From NCBI GenBank assembly GCA_047621345.1, contig JBLHLW010000003.1:1-64000 (forward strand): DNA of 64,000 nucleotides. Direction: 5' to 3'. A program made the position numbers and the translations under genes. Below, one piece after another: positions 8,109-16,660 of this stretch; the stretch's first letter is position 1, and each line of letters begins with the position of its first letter. The notes beneath the pieces are model-generated. The model worked only from the letters and a program-made list of their open reading frames with translations, made no database searches and had not been told where the DNA came from. Origin of the DNA: Actimicrobium sp047621345 (GTDB lineage: Bacteria > Pseudomonadota > Gammaproteobacteria > Burkholderiales > Burkholderiaceae_D).

Positions 8109-8969
8109 TTAACGGCTTACTGACAATGCAGGGAGGAGCCGGTCATACTCTGCCTTCACGCCGGCATAGCACTCGCAGACGCGGGCTTCGAGACCGGGCC
8201 GGTTGAGTACCGTGATGTGTCCGCGCGTGTACTGAATCAAGCCTTCGTCTTGTAGTTTTCCGGCGGCGTCAGCGACGCTTTCCCGGCGGACACCCAGCAT
8301 GTTGCCGATCAGTTCCTGAGTCATGCTCATTTCGTTCGATGGCAACCGATCGAGGCTCAGCAGCAACCACCGGCAAAGTTGCTGCACTACGCTGTGGTGG
8401 CGATTGCAGACAGCCGTCTGTGACATCTGGGTCAGTAGGGCTTGGGTATAGCGCAACAACAGTGACTGGAGCGCACCACCACGGTAAAACTCATCTTTTA
8501 GCATCGACGCTTTCAAACGAAAGCCGTAACCGGCGCTTTTGACCACGGCCCGGTTGAGTGACGTACCGCCACCCATGAACAGGGTGACACCGACGACACC
8601 TTCGTGGCCAATGACGGCTGTCTCGGTGGCGGTGCCATCGCGAGATTCGTACAGTTGCGACACGATGCTGCTGGTCAGGAAATAGACGTGTTCCATTTCG
8701 ACGCCAGCCTCGCAGACGGCCATGCCTAAAGGCATTGGTATCAACTCAAGATGCGGCAAGATGCGTTCGTAATCATCGGCAGGCAGGCCCGCCAGTAAAT
8801 TGTTTTGTTTTGGGTTGTGGCCATATAAGCCGGCGATGCGCACTGCACCACATACCCGCGTTGCCGATGTACGGGGATCACGGTTCAGTGGCTTGAGGTT
8901 ATCGATGTTGCGTGTGGCGCTGCGGACACGTGGTGTTGTGGTCTCGCAGATATTGATTCCCTGTTCCAT
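8109..8969 (-). CDS. Crp/Fnr family transcriptional regulator
   Basis: A 286-residue regulator. Residues about 60-165 form a cyclic-nucleotide-binding-type beta barrel (LELIPMPLGMAVCEAGVEME, then IGHEGVVGVTLFMGG). The C-terminal helix-turn-helix includes MTQELIGNMLGVRRESVADA at about 222-241. The arginine and glutamate of the cAMP-phosphate cassette are not evident, and no cysteine cluster for an iron-sulfur centre is apparent, so the effector is unknown. An N-terminal extension of about 55 polar residues precedes the barrel. It seems genuine because AGGAGA sits ideally before ATG 8969. Confidence 0.88.
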   Translation of the reverse strand: MEQGINICETTTPRVRSATRNIDNLKPLNRDPRTSATRVCGAVRIAGLYGHNPKQNNLLAGLPADDYERILPHLELIPMPLGMAVCEAGVEMEHVYFLTSSIVSQLYESRDGTATETAVIGHEGVVGVTLFMGGGTSLNRAVVKSAGYGFRLKASMLKDEFYRGGALQSLLLRYTQALLTQMSQTAVCNRHHSVVQQLCRWLLLSLDRLPSNEMSMTQELIGNMLGVRRESVADAAGKLQDEGLIQYTRGHITVLNRPGLEARVCECYAGVKAEYDRLLPALSVSR

Positions 8970-9092
8970 GCGTATCTCCTCTTGGTGGTGAGAATTTCGA
9001 TGGATCCATGATTACAGAGGAGGGTTACTTTTCTAATCAGCGCATCACCTATTCCCGTGTGGGATTACGCTGACAAGAATGGACTCGCAGGA

Positions 9093-9515
9093 TTAATCCG
9101 CAGCCGGCAGATCTGTGGGAGTCGTGCGACTGCCCAGTTGTAAGAGCAGTTCGCGCATGTCGCTGAATTCGGAAGTTTTGTCGAAAAAATACTGGACCCC
9201 CAGTTGTTCAGCCAGTCGGTGATAACCCTTGCTGACGTTGTTACTGAAGATGATACGGATTTGTTGATCGTATTGTGGGTCGCTGCCCAGTCGGCGCAGC
9301 AGGCTGATGCCATTACCCTGCCTGAGCTGGATATCGAGAATCAAAATATCGCAGGGTTGCAGTGCCAGTTGGTCAAGCGCCCCATCCTCTGAATCGGCAT
9401 GGCCGATCAGCGCGATGCCGGGAATATCGGCAAAACTTTCGATGAGTAGTTCGCGCACCAGACTGGAATCTTCAATCAGGAATACCTGCAGTGGCGGCGA
9501 CAGCGAATGATTCAA
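9093..9515 (-). CDS. Single-domain response regulator (CheY-like receiver)
   Basis: A 140-residue protein made only of a receiver domain. The acidic pair is in FLIEDSSLVREL, the phosphorylated aspartate in ILILDIQLRQGNGISLL (about residue 57), the conserved Ser/Thr in IIFSNN, and the lysine in FFDKTSEF (about 114). There is no output domain and no histidine kinase nearby. It lies 21 bases downstream of the LuxR-type regulator on the same strand, so the pair is probably co-transcribed. It may compete for phosphoryl groups or act through protein contact; that is inference. Confidence 0.88.
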   Translation of the reverse strand: MNHSLSPPLQVFLIEDSSLVRELLIESFADIPGIALIGHADSEDGALDQLALQPCDILILDIQLRQGNGISLLRRLGSDPQYDQQIRIIFSNNVSKGYHRLAEQLGVQYFFDKTSEFSDMRELLLQLGSRTTPTDLPAAD

Positions 9516-9536
9516 TGGGTTGTCCTTGCTCGTGAC

Positions 9537-10169
9537 TCAATCGATCAGATTTTGCTTGATCGCGTAGTAAATGATGTCAGCATTACTGGTCATGCTCATT
9601 TTTTGCAGCACGCGTGCACGATAGGTGCTGACGGTTTTGACACTCAGGCACAGTTCGTCGGCGATCTTGGTCACACCTTCGCCCTGACTGAGCTTGTAAA
9701 AAATCTCATATTCCCGCGCCGACAGGGTTTCGTGCAAGGGTTTGTCGGTATTTGTATCCGGGTCCATCGTCAGCAATTCTGCCACGGCGTAGCTGATGTA
9801 CTTGTGGCCACGCATGATGGTCTGGATGGCATTGACCAGTTCAGTCGCCAGCGCTTCCTTCTGCACGTAGCCGCTGGCGCCGCTGCGCAGAATTTGGACC
9901 GCGTAGCGATTTTCCGGATGCATGCTCAGGATTAGGACAGGTAGATCCGGCTTCTCACGCTTGATCTGCTTCAGGACTTCAACACCACTCTTGTCGGGCA
10001 TCGCGATATCGAGCACGACAATATCCCAGTCTTCTGCTCGGATCAAGCGGATGGCTTCTTCTGCGGTACCTGCTTCGCCACCGATTTCCATGTCGGGGAT
10101 GTCATCAACAAAATAATGAACGCCTGCACGAACTACCGCGTGATCATCGACTACCAGGATTCTTATCAT
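9537..10169 (-). CDS. NarL/FixJ-type response regulator (receiver plus LuxR HTH)
   Basis: A 210-residue two-domain regulator. The receiver has VVDDHAVVRAGV (residues 6-17), the phospho-acceptor aspartate in VVLDIAMPDKSG (about 54) and the lysine in SGYVQKEA (about 104). The LuxR DNA-binding domain has LSAREYEIFYKLSQGEGVTK at about 149-168 and LSVKTVSTYRARVLQKM. Length and layout match NarL/FixJ. No sensor kinase is adjacent, so its signal is unknown. It precedes the single-domain receiver gene. Confidence 0.93.
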   Translation of the reverse strand: MIRILVVDDHAVVRAGVHYFVDDIPDMEIGGEAGTAEEAIRLIRAEDWDIVVLDIAMPDKSGVEVLKQIKREKPDLPVLILSMHPENRYAVQILRSGASGYVQKEALATELVNAIQTIMRGHKYISYAVAELLTMDPDTNTDKPLHETLSAREYEIFYKLSQGEGVTKIADELCLSVKTVSTYRARVLQKMSMTSNADIIYYAIKQNLID

Positions 10170-10342
10170 AGTTGGCTAATTGCAGCCGGACGGAAAATGC
10201 CGGCGTTGGAGGTTATGCTGCTGAAAGAAAAACATGTGCACTACTGGTTCGCAAATCATCGCGTTATGAGTTGTAGAGAGTTTTCAGCAACCATCCCACT
10301 AGTTATGGCATTGCCGCTGGATATAGTGTTTAGTTTGCCCGC

Positions 10343-10843
10343 TTACAGAACCACCGGTGTATCGGGAAGCTGGTTGTTTTGCTCGCCCTTGTCTGGATAG
10401 TGTACTTGCAGTTGGTGATTCAGTTCGCTAAGGGCTTCGATCATACTATCGTGGAAAACACCACGGCGAAATCCCACTGTCATCAGATCGCAAATATCAT
10501 GCCATTCACTCTGCTTCAATGCCCTGCCGACGGCTCTGTCGGCAATAATCTCTACCTTGTGATCGGCCAGATTGATGTAGATCAGTACGCCGCAGTTGCC
10601 TTCGGTATCCCACACCCGATAATGGTTAAATAACTCTTGAGCGCGTCCACGTGCGCTGAGCTTGAAGATGACATCAATGGGGCTCAGGGCCGCTTCGATG
10701 ATCAATTTGATCTCGGCACGGTGCACGCGTTCGCCCTGTTGGATCACTTCTTCGATTGCCGTTAGCGTGACAACCGGAAATGCGCGCCTGCCGGATGCGG
10801 CGGTCGTTGTCAGGTGGCGCAGTAGTCGCGAGAGTATCTGCAT
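10343..10843 (-). CDS. TPM-domain protein (TLP18.3/Psb32/MOLO-1 family)
   Basis: A 166-residue product with one TPM domain: the core FNHYRVWDTEGNCGVLIYIN and VEIIADRAVGRAL at about residues 75-115. ATG 10843 shares its A with the TGA stop of the upstream TPM gene, so translation is coupled. An in-frame extension back to 10972 only re-reads the upstream gene in another frame. No signal peptide is obvious, unlike its partner. It is the last gene of a lemA-TPM-TPM operon. The role is probably in the envelope, but I can name no substrate. Confidence 0.82.
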   Translation of the reverse strand: MQILSRLLRHLTTTAASGRRAFPVVTLTAIEEVIQQGERVHRAEIKLIIEAALSPIDVIFKLSARGRAQELFNHYRVWDTEGNCGVLIYINLADHKVEIIADRAVGRALKQSEWHDICDLMTVGFRRGVFHDSMIEALSELNHQLQVHYPDKGEQNNQLPDTPVVL

Positions 10844-11622
10844 CACCAGTCTCCCGAGGCGCCGCCGCCATCGAAACCGCCGCCACCGCCAGAAAATCCC
10901 CCGCCACGGGATGATCCGCCAAGGGAGCCGGCAATTGCGCTGCCCAGAATCACACCGGCGGTGCGTCCCCAATCACCTTGCCCGAGGGCGTTTCGGCTGC
11001 GCCTGCCTCGCGCCAGCCCACCTGCGAGTAGGAATAGACCGAAGAGAAGGAGCGGCAGCAGCGACAGTAAGCTGAAGTGATCTCCTTGTGCGGCGTCGCT
11101 ACTTTCGGACGGCGCTGGCAGGAGCTCCTTGTCGAGCAACGACATGATCGACGTCACGCCGGCGGCGAGTCCACCATTGAAATCACTGCGCTGAAAATAA
11201 GGTGCGATGACCTCTTGCAAGATTCGCTTCGATTGCAGATCCGTCAGTGACCCCTGAACGCCACGGCCGGCCTCTATCCGCAAACGTCGCAAGGCTTTCG
11301 GGTTGTCTCTGGCGACAAGCAGGATGACGCCGTCGTCGACGTTGCTTCGGCCCAGTTTCCACGCATCAGCGACTCGAATACTGTATTGCTCGATGGTTTC
11401 GGGAGCCGTGCTGGATATCAGTAACACGGCGATTTGCGCGCCGGATTTTGCTTCGTATTGCGTTAGCGTATCTTCCAGTGCGGCGCGTTGGTGCGGCTGT
11501 AGCATCTGCGCCTGGTCGATTACATGGCTGGTCAGCGGCGGCACTGCGACCAGATTTTGCGCACTAGCCAGAGACAGGCAGCCGGCCAGCAAGAGTCCAC
11601 ACAGAATACGCGTTGGCGACAT
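10843..11622 (-). CDS. TPM-domain membrane protein (YgcG-like)
   Basis: Has a signal peptide (MSPTRILCGLLLAGCLSLAS, then AQN), a periplasmic TPM domain with HVIDQAQMLQPHQRAALE and GVILLVARDNPKALRRLRIE, a transmembrane helix (LLSLLPLLLFGLFLLAGGLA, about residues 185-204), and a glycine/serine-rich tail ending GGGGGFDGGGASGDW. This is the usual YgcG layout. ATG 11622 is preferred over TTG 11637, which would overlap lemA; AAGG precedes it. Homologues are regularly paired with LemA, as here. Confidence 0.88.
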   Translation of the reverse strand: MSPTRILCGLLLAGCLSLASAQNLVAVPPLTSHVIDQAQMLQPHQRAALEDTLTQYEAKSGAQIAVLLISSTAPETIEQYSIRVADAWKLGRSNVDDGVILLVARDNPKALRRLRIEAGRGVQGSLTDLQSKRILQEVIAPYFQRSDFNGGLAAGVTSIMSLLDKELLPAPSESSDAAQGDHFSLLSLLPLLLFGLFLLAGGLARGRRSRNALGQGDWGRTAGVILGSAIAGSLGGSSRGGGFSGGGGGFDGGGASGDW

Positions 11623-11626
11623 GACC

Positions 11627-12220
11627 TTACTTACCAAAATTGACGGCTGGTGCGGTTGATATCGCCTTTTCGTTTTCTGCCGTAAATGCCGGCTTGACTG
11701 GATACCCCATGGCTTTGGCTGTCAGGTTAGTCGGAAAACTGCGCGCCAGTACGTTGTAGTCCTCGACACTTTTTATATAGCGCTGGCGGGCAACGGCAAT
11801 ACGGTTCTCTGTACCTTCGAGTTGCGATTGCAAATCACGGAAACCCGTGTCTGCCTTGAGTTGTGGATAATTTTCGGTGACAACGAGCAAACGAGATAAT
11901 GCCGATGACAGTTCACCTTGCACTTGCTGAAATTTTTTGAGTGCGTCGGGATTATTCAGTACTTCAGGGGTGATCTGGAAACTGGTCGCCGTGGCCCGTG
12001 CCCGTGTGACCGCTTCGAGCGTTTCGCGTTCGTGCGATGCGTAGCCCTGCACGACATTCACCAGATTAGGTACCAGATCGGCACGGCGCTGGTACTGGTT
12101 GATCACTTCCGACCAGGCCGCCTTCGTTGCTTCGTCCTTCAACTGAAAATCGTTGTAGCCGCAAGCACCGAGCGATGCTATGAACAAACCGATCAGAATC
12201 CATTTCAGGATTTTTTGCAT
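11627..12220 (-). CDS. LemA family lipoprotein
   Basis: A 197-residue protein with a lipoprotein signal (LFIASLGAC, cysteine at about residue 20) followed by the LemA helical bundle: WSEVINQYQRRADLVPNLVN (about 36-55), YASHERETLEAVTRARA, and RQRYIKSVEDYNVLARSFPT. GGAG lies about nine bases before the ATG. It heads the operon with two TPM-domain genes, with only four bases to the next start. Function in proteobacteria is poorly defined; an envelope role is likely. Confidence 0.92.
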   Translation of the reverse strand: MQKILKWILIGLFIASLGACGYNDFQLKDEATKAAWSEVINQYQRRADLVPNLVNVVQGYASHERETLEAVTRARATATSFQITPEVLNNPDALKKFQQVQGELSSALSRLLVVTENYPQLKADTGFRDLQSQLEGTENRIAVARQRYIKSVEDYNVLARSFPTNLTAKAMGYPVKPAFTAENEKAISTAPAVNFGK

Positions 12221-12360
12221 GGAAGTGCTCCGTCAAGTGAGTGTGCAGAAAAGAAAACGCATGTGGTATCCAAATTTGATGAAAGACATGGGGTGATTCG
12301 GTTCGGATTCAAGGGCCTGTCACGCTACAATGCGCGGACTCGCAACTCCCGGATATTGCC

Positions 12361-13185
12361 GTGACATTTACAGAAAAACTCGCCGCCGCCTGGCGCACTA
12401 ACGATACGCTACTCTGTGTCGGTCTCGACCCGGATACCAGCCGATTTCCGGCACATTTGCGTGATCAGCCTGATGCTATCTTGCAGTTTTGCAGGGCCAT
12501 TATCGATGCCACAGCCAGCACTGCCTGTGCCTTCAAACCGCAGATTGCCTATTTTTCCGCGTTGCGCGCCGAAGATCAGCTCGAAGCAATTTGTCAGTAC
12601 GTACGCACAACTTATCCGCACTTACCAATCATTCTCGACGCCAAGCGCGGCGATATCGGTGCTACTGCGACGCAATATGCCCGCGAGGCCTTCGAACGTT
12701 ATGGCGCCGATGCGGTGACAGTCAATCCTTACATGGGACACGATTCGATTGCGCCCTATCTGGAATGGAAGGACCGCGGCGTGATCGTGCTGTGTCGCAC
12801 GTCCAATCCTGGAGGGTCCGATTTGCAATTTCTTGAGGTTGACGGAACACCGCTCTATCAAGTGGTCGCACGACTGGTGGCCGAGAAATGGAACAGTAAC
12901 GGCCAGTGCAGCCTGGTGGTTGGCGCAACATTTCCTCACGAGTTGGCACAAGTTCGCGCCATCGTCGGTACGATGCCTTTGTTGGTACCTGGCATCGGTG
13001 CTCAGGGCGGCGATGTTGCCGCTACAGTGGCTGCCGGTCGCACTGCTGACGGTACCGGCATGATGATCAACTCATCGCGTGCCATTCTGTACGCAACACC
13101 ACTGCAGCATGAAGATTTCGCACAGGCCGCGTGGAGGGTTGCCGAGGCAACCCGTGCCGAGATCAATGGCTATCGGGGCGACTAA
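12361..13185 (+). CDS. pyrF: Orotidine 5'-phosphate decarboxylase (type 2)
   Basis: Decarboxylates OMP to UMP, the last step of de novo pyrimidine synthesis. The catalytic Asp-Lys-x-x-Asp array is visible in IILDAKRGDIGATATQYA (about residues 85-102). LLCVGLDPDTSRFP lies near the N-terminus and VPGIGAQGGDV near 205. At 274 residues it belongs to the longer type 2 (mycobacterial/betaproteobacterial) form. Start is GTG 12361. The 3' end overlaps the end of the convergent hydrolase gene by 23 bases. Confidence 0.95.
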   Translation: MTFTEKLAAAWRTNDTLLCVGLDPDTSRFPAHLRDQPDAILQFCRAIIDATASTACAFKPQIAYFSALRAEDQLEAICQYVRTTYPHLPIILDAKRGDIGATATQYAREAFERYGADAVTVNPYMGHDSIAPYLEWKDRGVIVLCRTSNPGGSDLQFLEVDGTPLYQVVARLVAEKWNSNGQCSLVVGATFPHELAQVRAIVGTMPLLVPGIGAQGGDVAATVAAGRTADGTGMMINSSRAILYATPLQHEDFAQAAWRVAEATRAEINGYRGD

Positions 13186-14047
13186 AAAAATCCAGCATTT
13201 CTGCCAGCAGTCGTTCAGGAGATTGTTCCGGAATGAAATGGCCTGCAGCGAACGCGCTGCCACTGACGGCAGCGCTGCATTTTTCCTGCCAGTTCGCCAG
13301 CGGCTGGAACAGCCGTCCGACCACGCCATGTTCGCCCCAGACAAGATGGAGCGGACAAACGATCTTGCCCGGTAAACGATCGTGTTCCAGATCGATGCCG
13401 GCCGAGGCGCGGTAATCCTCGCAGGCTGCGTGGATCGCTGCGGGGTTGCAGAAGCAGCGCCGGTATTCGGCCATGACGGTAGCATCGATGAAGTCCGTGC
13501 CATGTGAACCCCAACCACCGAGTGTGAATTCAAGGAAAAATTGGGCGCTGTTGCCTATCAGCGTTTCAGGTAACGGTGCCGGCTGTATCAACATGAACCA
13601 GTGGTAATACAAGGTTGCGAATGCCTGATCGGTGGCGTCGTACATGGTCAAGGTTGGCGCAATGTCGATCAGCATTAACTTGTGTACCACTTGCGGGTAA
13701 TCGAGCGCCATCCGGTGCGCCACGCGTGCCCCGCGGTCGTGGGCACCTAGCCTGAATTTCGTGTGGCCGAGAGTACTCATCAGATCGACCATATCTTTTG
13801 CCATCACCCGTTTTGAATAATTCGCGTGATTGGGCTCGCCTACCGGTTTTGAGGAGTCGCCATAGCCGCGTAGGTCCGGCATGACCAAGGTGTAGTGTTC
13901 TGCCAGACGGTCGGCAATTTTGTGCCAGATCAAATGCGTCTGAGGGAACCCGTGCAACAAGAGTAACGGCGGGCCACTACCGCCATAGCGGCAGTGGATC
14001 GTGATGCCATTGATCTCACACTGTGCCGTCTTGAAATTGCGCAGCAT
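13163..14047 (-). CDS. Alpha/beta hydrolase, probable fluoroacetate/haloacetate dehalogenase
   Basis: The 294-residue protein has the alpha/beta hydrolase oxyanion segment LLLLHGFPQTHLIWH and the nucleophile elbow GAHDRGARVAHRMALDYP with Asp104. The acid Asp128 (MLIDIAPT) and histidine 270 (AAGHFIPE) complete a triad. Arg105 and Arg108 would hold the carboxylate. His149, Trp150 and Tyr212 occupy the same numbers as the halide-pocket residues I recall for fluoroacetate dehalogenase of Burkholderia sp. FA1. This supports hydrolysis of fluoroacetate or chloroacetate to glycolate. An epoxide hydrolase is less likely, because the usual catalytic tyrosines are not evident. ATG overlaps the pncC stop (TAATG). 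Confidence 0.82.
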   Translation of the reverse strand: MLRNFKTAQCEINGITIHCRYGGSGPPLLLLHGFPQTHLIWHKIADRLAEHYTLVMPDLRGYGDSSKPVGEPNHANYSKRVMAKDMVDLMSTLGHTKFRLGAHDRGARVAHRMALDYPQVVHKLMLIDIAPTLTMYDATDQAFATLYYHWFMLIQPAPLPETLIGNSAQFFLEFTLGGWGSHGTDFIDATVMAEYRRCFCNPAAIHAACEDYRASAGIDLEHDRLPGKIVCPLHLVWGEHGVVGRLFQPLANWQEKCSAAVSGSAFAAGHFIPEQSPERLLAEMLDFFSRPDSH

Positions 14048-14532
14048 TAGCGGTTGCCGAGCAAGCGCAGCAATCCTTGCAGCGCATGAGCGACGGATTG
14101 CTCGCGCACACTCTGGCGATCACCTTCAAACACCTTGCGCTCGGTGATGCTGGTCGAATTCATGGACCAGCCAAAGCAGACGGTACCGACGGGCTTACCG
14201 GGAACGGCGCCACCGGGCCCAGCAATGCCAGTTGTCGACAGTGCAACATGGGCATTGCTGCTTGCCAGTGCACCCTCGGCCATGGCAGCGGCGATTTCTT
14301 CGCTAACGGCGCCATGCTGGGCAATCAATGCATCGGGAACATCGAGCAATTCGATTTTGGATGCGTTCGAATACGTCACGAAACCGCAGTCGAACCATTC
14401 GGAAGATCCGGCGATTTCAGTAATGGCATGCGCCACACCGCCACCGGTACAGGATTCTGCTGTCGTTAGTAGCAATCCGCGTTGTTGCAGAGCTTGGCCA
14501 GCTTGTGCTGCCAGATCGATGATTTTATCCAT
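14047..14532 (-). CDS. pncC: Nicotinamide-nucleotide amidohydrolase (CinA C-terminal domain)
   Basis: A 161-residue stand-alone CinA C-terminal domain that deamidates NMN to NaMN in pyridine nucleotide recycling. The motif LLTTAESCTGGGVAHAI (about residues 21-37) carries the catalytic serine region, and LSTTGIAGPGGAVPGKPVGT (about 98-117) is the second signature. GAGGAG precedes the ATG. Its stop overlaps the start of the dehalogenase-like gene, so the two are coupled. It lies directly downstream of the T3SS fragment on the same strand. Confidence 0.92.
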   Translation of the reverse strand: MDKIIDLAAQAGQALQQRGLLLTTAESCTGGGVAHAITEIAGSSEWFDCGFVTYSNASKIELLDVPDALIAQHGAVSEEIAAAMAEGALASSNAHVALSTTGIAGPGGAVPGKPVGTVCFGWSMNSTSITERKVFEGDRQSVREQSVAHALQGLLRLLGNR

Positions 14533-14636
14533 GGCGTCAAACTCCTCAGGTAAGCCGATTCGGAATGCAGTTCCAGGATTGCGGGCAGACTTACTCTACC
14601 ATTGGACGTCGTTCAATGGCACCGACATGGGACAAC

Positions 14637-15230
14637 TCAGACAGGGACGCGCGGCGTGATGTGTTTCTCCAGCGTGGCCTTCAATGCCGCAATGGCGATG
14701 TCGAATTCCATGCGCCATTCACCGCTGGTCGCGACCAGCAAGGCTGTTCCGGGTTGCAAGTCCGGGTCGGCCTTAACCGGCCATTCGGAGTCAGGAAGGT
14801 GGACCAGGTCCGACGGATGCAAATGTAGCAATGCTTCGCTGAGTTTGGCCGGCGCTTCGAGCGCGAGGCGTTTGACCAAAGACTCGATGCGTTCGCGATC
14901 AGAAATCGACAGGATCATCCGATCGAACAAGTCTAGGGCGAGGCGGATGACAAGCTCTCTAGAACGTCCGGAGAAAGCGGCATATTGGGCATCGAATGCT
15001 GCCAGATAACCGCGCAGGCGTTCAATAGACTCCTGTTCTGCGCCTTCCAGAATCTGCCGTGCTTGTTGTCGTGCTTGATCCCGTATCTGATCGGCGGCGT
15101 CGCGAGCGTCGTCGAGGATTCGTTGGGCGTTCTCGCAGGCATCGGTCGTGATCGCAAATGACGCGTGGCGCAAGATGCCACGGTCGGGGCGCAGCGCCGT
15201 ATCGTGCTGGATAGAGGCGACACAAAACAT
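14637..15230 (-). CDS. sctL: Type III secretion stator protein SctL (HrpE/YscL)
   Basis: About 197 residues. An N-terminal coiled coil rich in Ala, Arg, Gln and Asp (ACENAQRILDDARDAADQIR, then DQARQQARQILEGAEQESIE) is followed by a helical/globular domain with ELVIRLALDLFDRMI. This is the FliH/YscL layout: a peripheral stator that links the SctN ATPase to SctQ/SctK. ATG 15230 shares its A with the stop of sctK. No sctN follows. The next gene downstream is the housekeeping pncC, so the operon ends here, which is unusual for a T3SS. Confidence 0.85.
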   Translation of the reverse strand: MFCVASIQHDTALRPDRGILRHASFAITTDACENAQRILDDARDAADQIRDQARQQARQILEGAEQESIERLRGYLAAFDAQYAAFSGRSRELVIRLALDLFDRMILSISDRERIESLVKRLALEAPAKLSEALLHLHPSDLVHLPDSEWPVKADPDLQPGTALLVATSGEWRMEFDIAIAALKATLEKHITPRVPV

Positions 15231-15814
15231 TATGAATTTTCCTCGCTGCGTTGTTGACACAGGCGCCAGCAACGCAGTGACCTTGTTGTCGACCGAAGGA
15301 TGTCATCTTCTGTGGCCCAGTTAGCCTGCGTGCGTAGCGTGATGCTGGCTTGGATGTCTGCGGGCAGTTGCAATTGCAAGCGTGGCCAGAGACCAGGGAA
15401 GCCTTGTTCAAGCCGGATGGCTATTTCTGCTAATCCACAGGTGTCGAGCGTGTCGGTGCTCTCGGGATGCGGCACCGCATAAGCGTGTAGTGGCTGAGTT
15501 GCTGCAATGGATCGGCACCATTTTTGATCCGTGAGTGGTAATGCCCGAATTGCTGACTGGTCAGGTTGGCGGGCGGCAATCAATCCCATGAACAGGCTGG
15601 CAGCATGTTGTAGTACCTGGCCTTCTATCATCGCGACACAGCTCCAGGCTGGATCAAAGTGCTGAGGTAAGCCGCCGGGTATGCGCGCACTGGCACACCA
15701 TGTCCGATATTCATCGCGCTGGGCGATCAGGTCAGCGCTTCTGAGCTCGGACGCCGTATCGGCGCCGATAGTCCATGGGTTGAACCACCAGTCGATAAAT
15801 GTCTCCGACAACAT
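15230..15814 (-). CDS. sctK: Type III secretion cytoplasmic subunit, SctK-like
   Basis: A 194-residue cytosolic protein between sctJ and sctL. The position matches sctK (YscK/HrpD/HrpB4) in T3SS operons. The sequence is weakly conserved across the family: ETFIDWWFNPW near the start and LAEIAIRLEQGFPGLWPRLQ near residue 140. Assignment therefore depends mainly on context. ATG 15814 is preferred over TTG 15817 because GGAG lies six bases before it. Its stop overlaps the sctL start. Confidence 0.65.
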   Translation of the reverse strand: MLSETFIDWWFNPWTIGADTASELRSADLIAQRDEYRTWCASARIPGGLPQHFDPAWSCVAMIEGQVLQHAASLFMGLIAARQPDQSAIRALPLTDQKWCRSIAATQPLHAYAVPHPESTDTLDTCGLAEIAIRLEQGFPGLWPRLQLQLPADIQASITLRTQANWATEDDILRSTTRSLRCWRLCQQRSEENS

Positions 15815-15831
15815 CAAGGTCTCCGTAAATG

Positions 15832-16659
15832 CTATGTAGCGGTCGCTTTGTGCGGGATTTTTTGCGATGTACGCGCGATCAGGGCCTTGCCAAAGCCGGT
15901 GCGCATCAGCGCAAGCCAGAGGATGGCAGCAGCGCCCAGCAGACTCGTCAGTGCCAGCACTGCTAGCACCCGCATCAAGCCCGACGCGGATTCACTTTGG
16001 ACTATGAACGGCCCCACTGACTCCCATTCGACTCCTTTGGGAGCGGCACCAGCAGGAGCCATAACAACCGATACCTTCGAACGTCCCTCAATTCCGGACA
16101 ACCCCGGGATGCTTGAGGCAACCAGATTGGTAATGCGCGGAATGTTGGTATCTTCATCAAACGGCTCGGTATATTTAACGAAGACCGCCGCAGACGATGG
16201 CTGAATAGGTTCACCTGGTGCGATGCGTTCCGGCAGTACCACATGCACCCGTGCACTGACCACGTGATCGAATTGCTGCAGTGTGAACTCAAGCTCTTCG
16301 GACAGCGCGTGGATGTAACGTACACGCTCCTCCAGAGGCGTTGAAATCATGCCTTCTTTCTTAAATACCGTGCCAAGGTTTGCTAGCGGTCGTTTTGGCA
16401 ACCCTGCCGCACGCATGATGTCGGTGGCCCGAGGGACATCGGTTTCACGCACCGTTAGCGTAATACCTTCTTTGGCAGTCACTTTTTTTGCTTCGATGCC
16501 ATTGTGGCGGAGCAGAGCGACGATTTCATTGGCATCGGCGTCTTGCAAGTTGGTTTGCAGGTTAGATACCTGACTGCATCCCCACAGCATCAGTAGCAAG
16601 GCTAGATGCAGTACCCAGCGAGGCAGTACGTTCCGGATTTGCGCAATGGAGAAAGACAT
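15832..16659 (-). CDS. sctJ: Type III secretion inner-membrane ring lipoprotein SctJ (HrcJ/YscJ)
   Basis: A 275-residue YscJ/FliF-family ring protein. It has a lipoprotein signal with the cysteine in LLLMLWGCSQVSN (about residue 28). The two ring-building domains carry DANEIVALLRHNGIEAKKV and the motif RVRYIHALSEELEFTLQQFD followed by ARVHVVLPER. A C-terminal transmembrane helix (VLAVLALTSLLGAAAILWLA) ends in a basic tail. It appears full length. It sits one base downstream of sctI. Confidence 0.93.
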   Translation of the reverse strand: MSFSIAQIRNVLPRWVLHLALLLMLWGCSQVSNLQTNLQDADANEIVALLRHNGIEAKKVTAKEGITLTVRETDVPRATDIMRAAGLPKRPLANLGTVFKKEGMISTPLEERVRYIHALSEELEFTLQQFDHVVSARVHVVLPERIAPGEPIQPSSAAVFVKYTEPFDEDTNIPRITNLVASSIPGLSGIEGRSKVSVVMAPAGAAPKGVEWESVGPFIVQSESASGLMRVLAVLALTSLLGAAAILWLALMRTGFGKALIARTSQKIPHKATAT

Positions 16660-16660
16660 G

